Below are positions 25,341 through 35,209 of a stretch of 64,000 bases of DNA, one piece after another. Each line of letters opens with the position of its first letter. Positions within the stretch are counted from its first letter, which is position 1. Source of the stretch: an uncultured Desulfomonile sp. GTDB lineage: Bacteria; Desulfobacterota; Desulfomonilia; Desulfomonilales; Desulfomonilaceae. The position numbers and the translations under genes are program-made. The DNA is taken from contig CAJBEZ010000071.1 in assembly GCA_903952205.1 (NCBI GenBank), positions 124,001-188,000 of the forward strand. The letters are read 5' to 3'. A model generated the notes under the pieces. That model was given only the letters and a program-made list of their open reading frames with translations, made no database searches and was not told the origin of the DNA.

Positions 25341-27350
25341 TTGAGCAAATTGATTGTCACGAGCGCCCTACCCTACGCCAACGGGGACATCCATATTGGG
25401 CACCTGGTTGAATATATACAGACGGACATCTTTGTGAGGTTCCAAAGACTTATAGGTAATAACGTCCTTTATGTTTGCGCCTCGGACGCTCATGGAACTC
25501 CGATTGAAATAAACGCCGCCAAGAAAGGCATGACTCCGAAAGAACTTGTGGGGGAATTCCACGACAGGCATCAGGCTGACTTTAGCCGATTTGAGGTCAG
25601 CTTCGACGAATTCTACACCACCGATTCGCCTGAAAATCAGAAACATTGCGAAATTATCTACCTCAGAGCCAAGGAAAAGGGGCACATTGATTCTCGGGAT
25701 ATCGAACAGTTCTATTGCGAAAGATGCGGAAGATTCCTCCCTGACAGGTACATAAAAGGGACATGTCCCAAATGTTCAACTCTCGACCAGTACGGAGATG
25801 TTTGCGAGTCTTGCGGCGCAACTTACAGGCCTACGGAACTACAGGACGCCCATTGCGCGATTTGCGGCGCAAAACCTGAGATGAGGTCTTCTCTGCACCT
25901 GTTTTTCAAGTTGATTGATTTCAACGATTTTCTTCGTGAATGGACATCTGAACGTGGCCATTTACAGGATGAAGTGAAGGGATTTGTTCACACATGGATC
26001 GACCAGGGATTGAGAGACTGGGACATATCACGTGATGGACCGTACTTTGGCTTCAGGATTCCAGGGGAAGACAACAAATTCTTTTACGTTTGGCTGGACG
26101 CGCCTATCGGCTACATCGGGGCGACTGAGCACTACTGCGCAGGCAAAGACGATGTATCTGTCGAGGAATACTGGATAGACCATGCGTCCAAAACAGAAAT
26201 ACACCATTTCATAGGCAAGGATATAGCCTACTTTCATACTCTGTTCTGGCCGGCTATGCTAAAAGCCGCTGATTATAGAATCCCCACCGCAGTCCATGTT
26301 CACGGGTTCCTGACCGTCGACTCGCGTAAAATGTCGAAAAGCCGTGGCACATTCATAACGGCGAGACAATTCGCCGACCAGATCAATCCCTCGTTCTTGA
26401 GGTATTTCTACGCTGCTAAACTTGGATCTACGATTGACGACATAGACCTGAACCTTGAAGAGTTTGTCAACAGGACAAATGCGGAACTTGTTAACAATAT
26501 CACCAATCTCATCAGCAGATCTGTGAGTTTCCTCAACAAGAGGCTTGATTCGAGACTTGGGATAGTCCCGCAAGGCTGCGAAGGACTTGTCAAGGATGTT
26601 CTGGCTCACGCCGACCAGTGTTTAGATGATTACAACGCTCTTAAATACTCCAACGTGGTAAGGAATATTCTTGCAATATCCGACATAGCCAACAATTATG
26701 TCCAGCAGAATGAACCGTGGGCCACGATTAAATCTGATCCCGAAAAGGCCCGCAACGACCTGACTTTTGCAATAAATTGCTCTAAGATATTGGCAATATT
26801 GCTCAAACCCATCGTGCCGTCCTACAGTGTCAAAGTCGAGCAAATATTAGGCTTGGATGACCTTAGATGGGAAGATATAAAGTTTGATCTGGAGCAGAGG
26901 TCGGTAAATGTCTTTGAGAAACTTGCAGAAAGGCTTGAACCAGGTGCCATGACCAGGCTCATTGAGGCTTCGAAGGACGATCTCGCGGTAAAAGAGCTAA
27001 AAACTGATACTCCAGATTTTAAGGAAGAAATTGCCTTCGATGATTTTGAAAAAATAGACCTCAGGGTAGGCAAGATTCTCTCCGCTTCTGAAGTTGAGGG
27101 ATCCGACAAACTCCTAAAGCTTAGGGTCGATGTCGGTCGGGAAATTCGAACAGTGTTCGCGGGCATAAAGTCATCGTACTCACCTCAAGATCTTGTCGGC
27201 AGAAAGGCGGCGGTAGTATGCAACCTCGCTCCTCGTAAAATGAGGTTTGGAACCAGTGAAGCCATGGTCCTTGCTGCAAGTTCCCCTGAAGGAAAAATCG
27301 TACTCTGTGATTTCGGAGAGGAAATATCCCCCGGTTCAACTATAAAGTAG
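25341..27350 (+). CDS. metG: Methionyl-tRNA synthetase with C-terminal tRNA-binding domain
   Basis: Charges tRNA-Met with methionine for initiation and elongation. [15 protein letters not shown] holds the HIGH motif near residue 20. A knuckle with repeated CxxC pairs ([26 protein letters not shown]) binds zinc. The KMSKS loop appears as SRKMSKSRG near residue 330. From about residue 560 a fused EMAPII/Trbp111-like domain ([20 protein letters not shown]) adds tRNA affinity and dimerisation. The start is taken as TTG 25341 because CAGGAG lies seven bases upstream; an in-frame GTG at 25299 would add 14 residues unlike the family. Complete. Confidence 0.96.
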   Translation: MSKLIVTSALPYANGDIHIGHLVEYIQTDIFVRFQRLIGNNVLYVCASDAHGTPIEINAAKKGMTPKELVGEFHDRHQADFSRFEVSFDEFYTTDSPENQKHCEIIYLRAKEKGHIDSRDIEQFYCERCGRFLPDRYIKGTCPKCSTLDQYGDVCESCGATYRPTELQDAHCAICGAKPEMRSSLHLFFKLIDFNDFLREWTSERGHLQDEVKGFVHTWIDQGLRDWDISRDGPYFGFRIPGEDNKFFYVWLDAPIGYIGATEHYCAGKDDVSVEEYWIDHASKTEIHHFIGKDIAYFHTLFWPAMLKAADYRIPTAVHVHGFLTVDSRKMSKSRGTFITARQFADQINPSFLRYFYAAKLGSTIDDIDLNLEEFVNRTNAELVNNITNLISRSVSFLNKRLDSRLGIVPQGCEGLVKDVLAHADQCLDDYNALKYSNVVRNILAISDIANNYVQQNEPWATIKSDPEKARNDLTFAINCSKILAILLKPIVPSYSVKVEQILGLDDLRWEDIKFDLEQRSVNVFEKLAERLEPGAMTRLIEASKDDLAVKELKTDTPDFKEEIAFDDFEKIDLRVGKILSASEVEGSDKLLKLRVDVGREIRTVFAGIKSSYSPQDLVGRKAAVVCNLAPRKMRFGTSEAMVLAASSPEGKIVLCDFGEEISPGSTIK

Positions 27351-27474
27351 AAAAAAGTGGACGGACATTTTCCGGGCTCGAATAAAATAGCAAATGGTTC
27401 ATTCTGAAAATAAGATGTTTGCCTGTAAGGCCCATCAGGGTTTGATTGATTCACAATTTGAAAGGGAGAATCAA

Positions 27475-28854
27475 ATGCCGGTTAAAGTTTTTTTGCGAGA
27501 AGACGAGATCCCACGGGAGTGGTACAACATAGCAGCGGATATGCCCACTCCCCTGCAGCCTCCACTTCATCCTGGCACTCATCAACCTATAGGCCCCGAA
27601 GACCTGGCGCCTGTTTTCCCAATGAACCTCATCGAGCAAGAGGTGAGTGTTGAACGATGGATAAAAATCCCAGATCCGGTTTTGGAAAAGCTTCTCATAT
27701 GGCGCCCTACTCCTCTGTATCGGGCAGTCCATCTTGAGAAATTTCTTAACTGCCCTGTAAAGATCTATTACAAGAATGAAGGTGTTAGCCCTGCCGGCAG
27801 CCACAAGCCAAATACGGCAATTCCTCAAGCCTATTATAATAAGGTTTTCGGAGTAAAGCGGATATCGACTGAAACCGGCGCAGGTCAGTGGGGCAGCGCC
27901 CTGAGCTTCGCATGTTCACAATTCGGACTAGAGGCTAAGGTCTATATGGTCAAGATCAGTTATGAGCAGAAACCTTATCGCCGCCTCATGATGAACACGT
28001 GGGGGGCTACGTGTGTGCCTAGCCCCAGTACAGAGACCGAAGCGGGCAAGAAAATTCTGGCCATGGATCCGAATTCGCCCGGAAGCCTGGGTATAGCGAT
28101 CAGTGAAGCCGTGGAAGACGCTGTGACGAGCGAAGCCCACGGGCGTCCGTTGACTCGCTATGCGCTTGGGAGTGTCCTTAATCACGTTCTTCTGCATCAG
28201 ACCATTATCGGCCTAGAAGCTCAGAAACAGATGGCCATAATGGGAGATTATCCCGACATCGTAATAGGATGCGCGGGTGGCGGAAGCAACTTTGCAGGGA
28301 TATCATTCCCGTTTATTCGAGATAAAATCGCCGGCAAGCAGATTCAGATTATCGCCGTAGAGCCGACTTCATGCCCAACGATGACAAAAGGACCATTCGC
28401 ATACGACTTCGGTGATACGGTTCAAATGACTCCTCTTTTACCAATGCATACTCTTGGACATATGTTTGTTCCCGCGCCCGTCCATGCCGGTGGACTTCGA
28501 TATCATGGAATGGCGCCTCTCGTAAGCCAATTGATACTTGACGGTCTTGTAGAACCACGTGCGGTTTATCAGTTGGAAACCTTCCACGCAGGGGTCACAT
28601 GGGCCCGAACTGAAGGTTTTATAAGCGCTCCGGAAACTAATCACGCCCTGGCCGCTGTCATTCAGGAAGCAAAGAAGGCTAAAGAAGAAGGCAAAGAGAA
28701 GGTGATTCTCGTAAATTGGAGTGGCCACGGACTGGTTGATTTAGCCGCCTATGACGCCTTTTTCCAGGGCAAGCTATGTGATTATGAAATGCCTATGGAA
28801 GAAATTGAGTGTGCGCTTCGGGCTCTCGACGGCTTTCCCAAGCCAAAACTTTGA
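27475..28854 (+). CDS. trpB: TrpB2-type tryptophan synthase beta chain
   Basis: A PLP enzyme of about 459 residues that joins indole and serine to tryptophan. The PLP lysine sits in [11 protein letters not shown] near residue 110, the phosphate-binding glycine loop is [11 protein letters not shown], and RPTPLYRA and [11 protein letters not shown] are conserved. The long N-terminus ([19 protein letters not shown]) and extra segments identify the TrpB2 branch, which often works without TrpA and may salvage free indole. The ATG at 27475 has AAGGGAGA upstream; an upstream ATG at 27394 is not supported. No other trp genes are adjacent. Confidence 0.94.
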   Translation: MPVKVFLREDEIPREWYNIAADMPTPLQPPLHPGTHQPIGPEDLAPVFPMNLIEQEVSVERWIKIPDPVLEKLLIWRPTPLYRAVHLEKFLNCPVKIYYKNEGVSPAGSHKPNTAIPQAYYNKVFGVKRISTETGAGQWGSALSFACSQFGLEAKVYMVKISYEQKPYRRLMMNTWGATCVPSPSTETEAGKKILAMDPNSPGSLGIAISEAVEDAVTSEAHGRPLTRYALGSVLNHVLLHQTIIGLEAQKQMAIMGDYPDIVIGCAGGGSNFAGISFPFIRDKIAGKQIQIIAVEPTSCPTMTKGPFAYDFGDTVQMTPLLPMHTLGHMFVPAPVHAGGLRYHGMAPLVSQLILDGLVEPRAVYQLETFHAGVTWARTEGFISAPETNHALAAVIQEAKKAKEEGKEKVILVNWSGHGLVDLAAYDAFFQGKLCDYEMPMEEIECALRALDGFPKPKL

Positions 28855-28868
28855 TCTTGTTTTATAGA

Positions 28869-28896
28869 GAGACGCCGCTGGAAAATTCGGCGTCTC
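28869..28896 (+). other. Stem-loop after trpB2, no T-tract
   Basis: Perfect arms GAGACGCCG and CGGCGTCTC with a 10-base loop, 15 bases after the stop codon. The following CCATCATC lacks the T-run of a canonical terminator. It may still end or protect the transcript. Confidence 0.6.
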
Positions 28897-28935
28897 CCAT
28901 CATCTGTAAAACAAATTCTATGAAAGCCTCCTGAA

Positions 28936-29217
28936 ATGGACGATACGGATAATTGTTTTGATGACCTTGAGATCAGGTGCCCCAGGTTGGGTGGCCCCGT
29001 AACTTTTGCCTACTGTCTCGTGGAAGCGGTAAGTCTTCCATGCTCTAGGGCCCTTATGTGCTGGAGTCATCGTTTCGACGCAATTTCTCTCTTTCAGCGT
29101 AGGCTCGGACCGGAAAAGTTTCGTCTTGCTTTTCAAACCCCTCCTAAATCGCGAATGGATAGCATTCTTGAATTGATAGAGCGAGCAAAGAAAACAAACT
29201 CAGAGGCGTCTGAGTAG
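28936..29217 (+). CDS. Small cysteine-containing protein, unknown function
   Basis: A 93-residue protein with the ordered motif CPRLGGPVTFAYC then LPCSRALMCW, four cysteines spaced as in small metal- or Fe-S-binding domains. FDAISLFQRRLGPEKFR follows. A similar Cys pattern occurs in short unnamed proteins of sulfate reducers, as far as I recall; no function is known to me. No strong ribosome site precedes the ATG, but codon choice looks coding. It is a single gene between trpB2 and the mannose genes. Confidence 0.6.
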   Translation: MDDTDNCFDDLEIRCPRLGGPVTFAYCLVEAVSLPCSRALMCWSHRFDAISLFQRRLGPEKFRLAFQTPPKSRMDSILELIERAKKTNSEASE

Positions 29218-29469
29218 GCGCCTTGAAGCCAAAGAATTCTTTCTTTCACGGAAGTCAAGAATCTTTTAGTTTTGCAGTATGACTTACGCGTGCTAGATTC
29301 ATGGATCAAGAAGCGCAGAAATTTATTTCAGTGTCTTCCAAGAACATTACAAAATACAAATGGGCCTGAATAAGTAGGAACGGGTTTTGGAAACCCTCTT
29401 ATCAGTTTTCCTGACCAACGGAAGAAGGACTTGGGATTTCATTCAGGAATTGAGTTTGGAGGAACGCAA

Positions 29470-30546
29470 ATGGATGTACATACGGTGATCATGGCCGGGG
29501 GCAGCGGAGTTCGTTTCTGGCCGCAAAGTCGTAGACACAGACCTAAACAGCTCTTGAATATCGTGGGTGAAAAAACAATGATTCGAGCAACTGTGGATAG
29601 GGTGATTCCTTTGACGCCTATCGACAAAATCATGATAGTCACTGGTGTTCATCATAGCGAGAAAATCCACAAACAAATACCTGAGATGCCTGAAAACTCC
29701 ATTGTGGCGGAACCTGTGGGGAGAAATACAGCCCCGTGTGTGGCGCTTGCAGCTTACAAGCTGGCAAAAAGGGACCCGGAAGCTGTAATGGTGGTATTGC
29801 CCGCTGATCATTTGATTACGAAAGAAGAAGAATTTCGTTCCGTCCTAAGAGATGCGGCGAAATTGGCAGCCGACACTGGGGACCTTATAACCTTTGGAAT
29901 TATTCCCGACAGGCCGGAAACCGGTTATGGATATATTCAGTTAGGGCCTATGATTGCCGAATTCGGTGGACTTAAAGCTCACCGGGTTGAAAGATTTGTA
30001 GAGAAACCCGACCTGATAACCGCTCAATCTTATCTTCAACATGGAGACTATCTTTGGAACAGCGGCATGTTCATTTGGAAAGTTTCCAGCATAGTAAACG
30101 CACTCCAAAGGTACCTGCCTGTGGTGAGCAAGGCCATGGAATCGTTGACTCCTTTTCTTGACACCCCCGATGAGCCCAAGGCCATCGCCGAGGTTTACGA
30201 ATCTCTCCCGGACATTTCCATAGATTATGGAGTAATGGAACGGGCTGACAATGTGCTGGTCGTTCCTGTCGATGTAGGCTGGAACGATGTAGGTAGCTGG
30301 ACATCGCTTCAGGACGTTTGGAACACAGACGAAGAAGGCAACGCCATCAAGGGGAAATTTCTCAGTCTCAACGCAAAGGGATGCGTCGTTTCTTCGCCAC
30401 AGAAACTGACAGCCCTGGTGGGGGTCGAGGACCTAATAGTGGTAGACACCCCGGACGCGATACTTGTCTGCAGAAAGGACAAGGCGCAAGACATAAAGCA
30501 ACTTCAGCAATTGTTGGTGAAACATGGTTACCAGGGATTGCTTTAG
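29470..30546 (+). CDS. manC: Mannose-1-phosphate guanylyltransferase
   Basis: Makes GDP-mannose from GTP and mannose-1-phosphate for surface polysaccharides. It has the nucleotidyltransferase signature VIMAGGSGVRFWPQSR, the PKQLL lysine motif, VLPADHLI, GYGYIQLG, FVEKPD and LWNSGMFIWK. The chain is 358 residues and lacks the C-terminal isomerase domain of the bifunctional AlgA/ManC forms. The ATG at 29470 follows GGAGGAACGCAA; an upstream ATG at 29431 is weaker. The phosphomannomutase gene follows, giving consecutive pathway steps. Confidence 0.93.
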   Translation: MDVHTVIMAGGSGVRFWPQSRRHRPKQLLNIVGEKTMIRATVDRVIPLTPIDKIMIVTGVHHSEKIHKQIPEMPENSIVAEPVGRNTAPCVALAAYKLAKRDPEAVMVVLPADHLITKEEEFRSVLRDAAKLAADTGDLITFGIIPDRPETGYGYIQLGPMIAEFGGLKAHRVERFVEKPDLITAQSYLQHGDYLWNSGMFIWKVSSIVNALQRYLPVVSKAMESLTPFLDTPDEPKAIAEVYESLPDISIDYGVMERADNVLVVPVDVGWNDVGSWTSLQDVWNTDEEGNAIKGKFLSLNAKGCVVSSPQKLTALVGVEDLIVVDTPDAILVCRKDKAQDIKQLQQLLVKHGYQGLL

Positions 30547-30680
30547 AAGCGCAACCGCTGTTAACCTGTCAACCAAGCGGAATATTTGCGCCGGCGCTCA
30601 TGCGGTGCGCTGAGCGTATGAACCGTTGATGTTTTAGACCCCAATTATTATTTCATCACAACCCGCTTAAAGGAGGGGCC

Positions 30681-32054
30681 ATGAGTCAATCAACATCAGG
30701 AGTAAGAAACAGCTTCAAGGCTTATGATATCAGGGGAAGAATCCCGGACGAAATTAACGAAGAAATAGCCTTCAAGATAGGTCGCGCATACGCAACCCTG
30801 CTGAAACCCAAAAAGGTTTGTATAGGAAGAGATGTTCGCCTTTCAAGTGAGGCGCTTTCCTCTGCGATAGCCAGAGGCGTCAATGCTCAAGGTTGCGACG
30901 TAGTCGACATAGGCCTTTGTCCGACGGAGATGGTCTATTTCGCCACTTCCCACCTGGACCTTGATGGCGGAATAATGGTTACGGCAAGCCACAATCCGAT
31001 GGACTACAACGGTATGAAGCTGGTCAGGGAAAAGTCCAAACCTATAAGTGGCGATTCCGGAATCAAGGATATCGCAAACATGGTGGTCAACGACGAGTTT
31101 GATAGCGAGAGTGACCACAGGGGCCAGATTAGCCAAGTTGACTTGATGAACGAGTATGTGGACCACCTATTGACCTACGTGGATGTGTCAAGGATGGCTT
31201 CGCTGAAGGTAGTGGCCAATTGTGGAAACGGTTGCGCAGGCCCTGTCCTGAAGAAAATCGAATCCAGATTGCCGCTAAGGTTCGTGAACGTCTTCCCGGA
31301 ACCGGATGGTCGTTTCCCGAACGGTATCCCTAATCCTCTCCTGCCCGAGAATCGCCAGGGCACTGTTGACGCTGTTTTGAAACATAATGCTGACTTCGGT
31401 ATCGCGTGGGATGGTGACGCTGACCGGTGCTTCTTTTTCGATGAAACCGGCGAATTTCTTGAGGGATATTATCTTGTGGGCTTTCTGGCTCAGGAATTCC
31501 TCAAGACTAATCCCGGGTCCAGAATTGTCCATGATCCAAGACTTATCTGGAACACAGTCGAGATAATTGAACAAAACGGTGGAACAGCGGTGATGAGCAA
31601 AGCAGGACATGCTTTCATAAAAGAACGGATGCGGGTTGAAGATGCAGTCTACGGTGGGGAAATGTCCGCTCATCATTATTTCCGTGACTTCGCCTACTGT
31701 GATAGCGGAATGATTCCGTGGCTGGTACTTGCACAGGCCGTAAGCGCAGCAGGTAAACCCCTTTCCGAACTCGTCAGATCGAGGATGGAGAAGTATCCGG
31801 TGAGCGGGGAAATCAACAGGACCGTGTCTGACCCACATAGTGTAATTTCTAGGATAGAGTCACATTACAAGGGCTCAGAAATTGGCACAGACCACATTGA
31901 TGGCCTTAGCATGGAATTCTCCAACTGGAGGTTCAATTTGAGACCTTCCAACACAGAGCCGGTGATAAGACTAAATTTAGAAACAAGAAACGACAAGGCG
32001 TTATTGGAACAGAAGACACTCGAACTGCTGTCGCTCATAGAAAGTTTTCAATAG
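30681..32054 (+). CDS. manB: Phosphomannomutase/phosphoglucomutase
   Basis: A 457-residue alpha-D-phosphohexomutase that interconverts mannose-6-P and mannose-1-P (or the glucose pair), supplying the preceding enzyme. The active-site phosphoserine lies in TASHNPMDYNG near residue 103, the metal-binding loop is WDGDADRC near 243, the sugar loop GGEMSAHHYF near 327 and the phosphate-binding RPSNTEPVIRL near 430. An AAAGGAGG precedes the ATG. About 135 bases separate it from manC. Confidence 0.94.
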   Translation: MSQSTSGVRNSFKAYDIRGRIPDEINEEIAFKIGRAYATLLKPKKVCIGRDVRLSSEALSSAIARGVNAQGCDVVDIGLCPTEMVYFATSHLDLDGGIMVTASHNPMDYNGMKLVREKSKPISGDSGIKDIANMVVNDEFDSESDHRGQISQVDLMNEYVDHLLTYVDVSRMASLKVVANCGNGCAGPVLKKIESRLPLRFVNVFPEPDGRFPNGIPNPLLPENRQGTVDAVLKHNADFGIAWDGDADRCFFFDETGEFLEGYYLVGFLAQEFLKTNPGSRIVHDPRLIWNTVEIIEQNGGTAVMSKAGHAFIKERMRVEDAVYGGEMSAHHYFRDFAYCDSGMIPWLVLAQAVSAAGKPLSELVRSRMEKYPVSGEINRTVSDPHSVISRIESHYKGSEIGTDHIDGLSMEFSNWRFNLRPSNTEPVIRLNLETRNDKALLEQKTLELLSLIESFQ

Positions 32055-32062
32055 CATTTTAA

Positions 32063-32104
32063 AGACATGTCCTCTGATACAAAACATCTGTTGAGGACAT
32101 GTCT
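32063..32104 (+). other. Stem-loop after manB, no T-tract
   Basis: Perfect 12-bp arms AGACATGTCCTC and GAGGACATGTCT around an 18-base loop, starting 8 bases after the stop. No T-run follows. A candidate 3' end structure. Confidence 0.6.
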
Positions 32105-32237
32105 CGGAAAAATTAAGGAAATTTGGAGAATTCCGCGGTTTTTTAACAACAAAACGATGTAAGGATCGGGAGTCCTCCTTGCAATCGGCGTAGCCTCAGA
32201 ATATTCCTACAAAACTTTTCAGTTGGCCGGTTGGCGA

Positions 32238-32648
32238 TCAAGCGGCTGTCAACTCGTAACTAACGCGGCCCTCTTCAAGGTTTACAACCTTCAGTTTTAT
32301 CTTCATCCCTGGGGTTATGCCATCTTCCAACATTGACTTGTCCAGCCTGCCGAACACCTTCCCATCTTTAAACTCCGCTACACCCAGGAGGTAGGGAACA
32401 TCCTTTTCAAAGCCGGCGGGGGCGTACATCGCTTCGGTATAGGTCAACAAGTTACCATCACCCAGGATTTCAAACCATTCCATGTCATCACTTAAACAAA
32501 CGTTGCAGTCACTTCGAGGTGGAAAGAATTTCGCGCCACAGGCCTTGCAGATTGTGCCGCATACTTTTCCCTCCCTGAGAAAATCCACGAACTTTTCAGC
32601 CTTGGTTGTAGCAGTGAAGCTCACAACGCCAAATTGTTCAAAGCCCAT
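32238..32648 (-). CDS. DUF35-type Zn-ribbon/OB-fold protein, thiolase partner
   Basis: A 136-residue protein: a zinc ribbon (Cys34, Cys37, Cys48, Cys51 in CKACGAKFFPPRSDCNVC), then an OB-fold (EILGDGNLLTYTEAMYAPAG, FGRLDKSMLEDG). DUF35 proteins form complexes with SCP2-type thiolases and acyl-CoA enzymes, presenting substrates or bridging active sites. The matching thiolase lies just upstream on the same strand. The start at 32648 has GGAGG five bases upstream, preferred to the ATG 21 bases earlier. A short possible ORF intervenes at 32729-32920. Confidence 0.88.
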   Translation of the reverse strand: MGFEQFGVVSFTATTKAEKFVDFLREGKVCGTICKACGAKFFPPRSDCNVCLSDDMEWFEILGDGNLLTYTEAMYAPAGFEKDVPYLLGVAEFKDGKVFGRLDKSMLEDGITPGMKIKLKVVNLEEGRVSYELTAA

Positions 32649-32728
32649 CTGTTCCTCCGATATTTGCAATGCGGTAAGTTAAAAACATTTATCATGAACG
32701 GGACACATCCAGCGTCACCGGTTCACTT

Positions 32729-32920
32729 TCAACCCGGACCGAATCTTTTGGCAAATTCGACTGACCAACTTGAACGACACAATTGTTTGAGGCCGAAGAA
32801 AACCTTCTGACAGTTTGGATCAGGCTCAGCTTCAATCTCTGTCGTTCCGGCTTTTTTCTCAGCGCCGGGTTTTGGGGTGTCTTTTGTTTCCAACGCAGAA
32901 TTTTCCACGAGATCGATCAT
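32729..32920 (-). CDS. Possible short protein between thiolase and DUF35 genes
   Basis: A 63-codon frame on the operon strand, beginning 21 bases after the thiolase stop. The first half is Lys/Glu/Pro-rich (TKDTPKPGAEKKAGTTEIEA), the second more ordinary (QKVFFGLKQLCRSSW). There is no clear ribosome site and no recognised family. It is listed because position and codon use are compatible with a gene. Confidence 0.3.
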   Translation of the reverse strand: MIDLVENSALETKDTPKPGAEKKAGTTEIEAEPDPNCQKVFFGLKQLCRSSWSVEFAKRFGPG

Positions 32921-32941
32921 TGATTCATCACAACTCAGATG

Positions 32942-34096
32942 TCAATCGACGCCAAAGATGGTGACGTTACCATAGATTCCAACTCCACCTATGTTGTGAA
33001 CAAGCCCTGTTTTGGCGTTGGGCACCTGAATTTCTCCTGCCTCGCCTCTGAGTTGAAGCACTATTGTTCTGATTTGGGACCCACCAGTGGCCCCGATTGG
33101 ATGCCCCTTTGAAAGCAGCCCACCATCTACATTGACAGGTATTCGTCCCTCTTTGTAAGTTTCCTTGTTTCTGATCAATTCTTTGCCCTGACCTGGTTCA
33201 GCGAACCCAAGATCTTCGTAAGCCATCATCTCCGCAATTGTGAAACAATCGTGAACTTCGGCCACGTCGATATCCTTCGGCCCGACTCCCGCCATGTCGT
33301 AAGCTCTTTTGGCCGCTAAATTAGCGCACTTAAGACCGCTGAAAGTATCTCGCCCAGCCATATTAATCGGAGCTGTAGCCATACCTACGCCCTTAACCCA
33401 GACAGGCTTTTCACATAAATCCTTAGCCCTGTCTTCAGATGCTAGTATAATGCATGATGAACCATCCGCATTTGCGCAACAATCCATCATTTTAAGAGGT
33501 GTCGCAATATACTTAGGTTCCATGATCTTGTCCAATGTCAGTGATTTCCTGAAAACGGCCTTCTCGTTGATCACTCCGTAAGTAGATGACTTTAGCCTTA
33601 TCAAGGCCAGGTCCTCTTCAGTTGTTCCATATTTTGTAAAATGTCCCCTTGCATGCATGGCGTAGTAAGCCGGCATCATGGTTCCAAATGGCGCTTCCCA
33701 TTGAATGTCCGCTCCTCTGCCCATTCGTTCCTGGGACTCAGCGGATGATATTTCAGACATTTTCTGAAAACCCAGCACCATCACTACGTCGTGAAGCCCT
33801 GACGCTATTAGCGCATAGGCTGTTCTCAAACCGCTTGAACTCGATGAACATACACTTTCCACGTAAAAAGTTGGTTGAGGGTTCAGGCCCAGATATTCAG
33901 CTATCAAACCAGCAGGCGTCCTTTGTTTGTCATACTCCGGCGCTGAGCAAATTAAAGAAGCCTCAATTTTGTTCGCGTTAATTCCCGATCCACTGAGCGC
34001 GTCTCTGAACGCCTCAAAAGCGAGTTCACGAATCGATCCAGGATATGAACGGACAAATGCGCTTTGTCCTACGGCTACAACCCCTACCTTTGGCAT
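32942..34096 (-). CDS. Thiolase (SCP2/acetyl-CoA acetyltransferase type)
   Basis: A 384-residue thiolase-fold enzyme. The nucleophilic Cys83 is in ESVCSSSSSGLRTA, the second active-site region is VAEVHDCFTIAEMMAYED and the C-terminal glycine-rich loop is GGLLSKGHPIGATGGSQ with the conserved GHP. This is the archaeal/SCP-x branch whose members work with a DUF35 protein, encoded downstream here. It may cleave or condense acyl-CoAs; divergent genes for 3-hydroxyacyl-CoA and acyl-CoA dehydrogenases suggest beta-oxidation. The ATG follows GAGGAGGATTGG. Confidence 0.9.
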   Translation of the reverse strand: MPKVGVVAVGQSAFVRSYPGSIRELAFEAFRDALSGSGINANKIEASLICSAPEYDKQRTPAGLIAEYLGLNPQPTFYVESVCSSSSSGLRTAYALIASGLHDVVMVLGFQKMSEISSAESQERMGRGADIQWEAPFGTMMPAYYAMHARGHFTKYGTTEEDLALIRLKSSTYGVINEKAVFRKSLTLDKIMEPKYIATPLKMMDCCANADGSSCIILASEDRAKDLCEKPVWVKGVGMATAPINMAGRDTFSGLKCANLAAKRAYDMAGVGPKDIDVAEVHDCFTIAEMMAYEDLGFAEPGQGKELIRNKETYKEGRIPVNVDGGLLSKGHPIGATGGSQIRTIVLQLRGEAGEIQVPNAKTGLVHNIGGVGIYGNVTIFGVD

Positions 34097-34193
34097 CCAA
34101 TCCTCCTCGTCCAGGAATTTTTACTCACTTATGAAGTTTTAGAATGTTAACACACAGGCTGCGGTCGAGCAATCCAAGTGTATAGAACAAGGA

Positions 34194-34210
34194 TTCCAAC
34201 TTTGTTGGAA
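34194..34210. promoter_or_regulatory. Inverted repeat in the divergent acyl-CoA gene promoter region
   Basis: TTCCAAC and GTTGGAA separated by TTT, midway between the thiolase and 3-hydroxyacyl-CoA dehydrogenase starts. It is a candidate operator for a repressor of both divergent units. The short arms make this tentative. Confidence 0.4.
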
Positions 34211-34326
34211 ACGCTTGAACAAACCTTTCCTCTCTGCTAAATCTTTAACATCAAGTTAAACATTTATCTTTTAAAATTTCTAGATCTTCTCGTCTTATAA
34301 TTCCCATTGGGAAGGGAGAATTGTGA

Positions 34327-35181
34327 ATGACAATCAAGCGAATCGGCGTAATAGGCGCAGGGTTGATGGGTTCCGGCATAGCGCAGGTGGCTTCTCAAAG
34401 CGGTTTTGAAGTCCATCTCATGGATGTTGAGGAAAGATTCATTCAAAAAGGCATTGCCACAATCGAAAAAAATCTTAAACGAATGGTCGACAAAAGTGTC
34501 ATCACCAGCGCTGACGCCCAAGACATTCGTGGTCGCATCACAACGTGTCTGACTTTGGCGGATTTGGTAAAAGACGCGGACATGACCATTGAAGCTGTGA
34601 TCGAGAATCTGGATCTCAAAAAGAGAGTGTACAGCGAACTGGATTCCTTGGCCGCCCCGGAAGTTATTTTTGCATCCAACACATCAGCGTTGAGCATAAC
34701 AGAGATGGCCGGCGCAACAAACCGGCAGGACAAGTTCATTGGCATGCACTTCTTTAATCCGGTTCCTGTGATGAAACTGGTGGAAGTTATAAGAGGTTAC
34801 GGGACATCGGATGAAACCGTTGCAATCACTAAGGAAGTCGCAAACAAGATGAACAAAACAGCCATAGAGGTGCTGGAAGCTCCCGGGTTTGTAGTTAACA
34901 GAATACTCGTTCCGATGATCACTGAAGCTATTTTTGTCCTTCAGGAGGGTTTAGCGACCGCCGCGGAGATTGATGAAGGAATGAAACTCGGGGCCAACCA
35001 TCCTATGGGTCCACTTGCTTTGGCCGATCTGGTAGGGCTGGACACTATGCTGCATGTCCAACAACATCTTTATGAAGAATTTGGAGATCCAAAGTACAGG
35101 CCACCTGGACTACTCAAGAAAATGGTTCGAGCAGGCCGGCTTGGCAGAAAAAGTGGAAAAGGCTTTTACGATTACACATAA
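34327..35181 (+). CDS. hbd: 3-hydroxyacyl-CoA (3-hydroxybutyryl-CoA) dehydrogenase
   Basis: A 284-residue NAD-dependent enzyme oxidising 3-hydroxyacyl-CoA to 3-ketoacyl-CoA. The Rossmann glycine motif [13 protein letters not shown] is at residues 9-21. [13 protein letters not shown] and the catalytic histidine in [17 protein letters not shown] follow, then [11 protein letters not shown] and the C-terminal [12 protein letters not shown]. The length fits the short bacterial Hbd/PaaH type. AAGGGAG precedes the ATG. It is followed by the acyl-CoA dehydrogenase with a 28-base gap and faces the thiolase gene. Confidence 0.93.
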   Translation: MTIKRIGVIGAGLMGSGIAQVASQSGFEVHLMDVEERFIQKGIATIEKNLKRMVDKSVITSADAQDIRGRITTCLTLADLVKDADMTIEAVIENLDLKKRVYSELDSLAAPEVIFASNTSALSITEMAGATNRQDKFIGMHFFNPVPVMKLVEVIRGYGTSDETVAITKEVANKMNKTAIEVLEAPGFVVNRILVPMITEAIFVLQEGLATAAEIDEGMKLGANHPMGPLALADLVGLDTMLHVQQHLYEEFGDPKYRPPGLLKKMVRAGRLGRKSGKGFYDYT

Positions 35182-35209
35182 TTGATCAAAGTCACTAGTG
35201 GAGGAAAAC

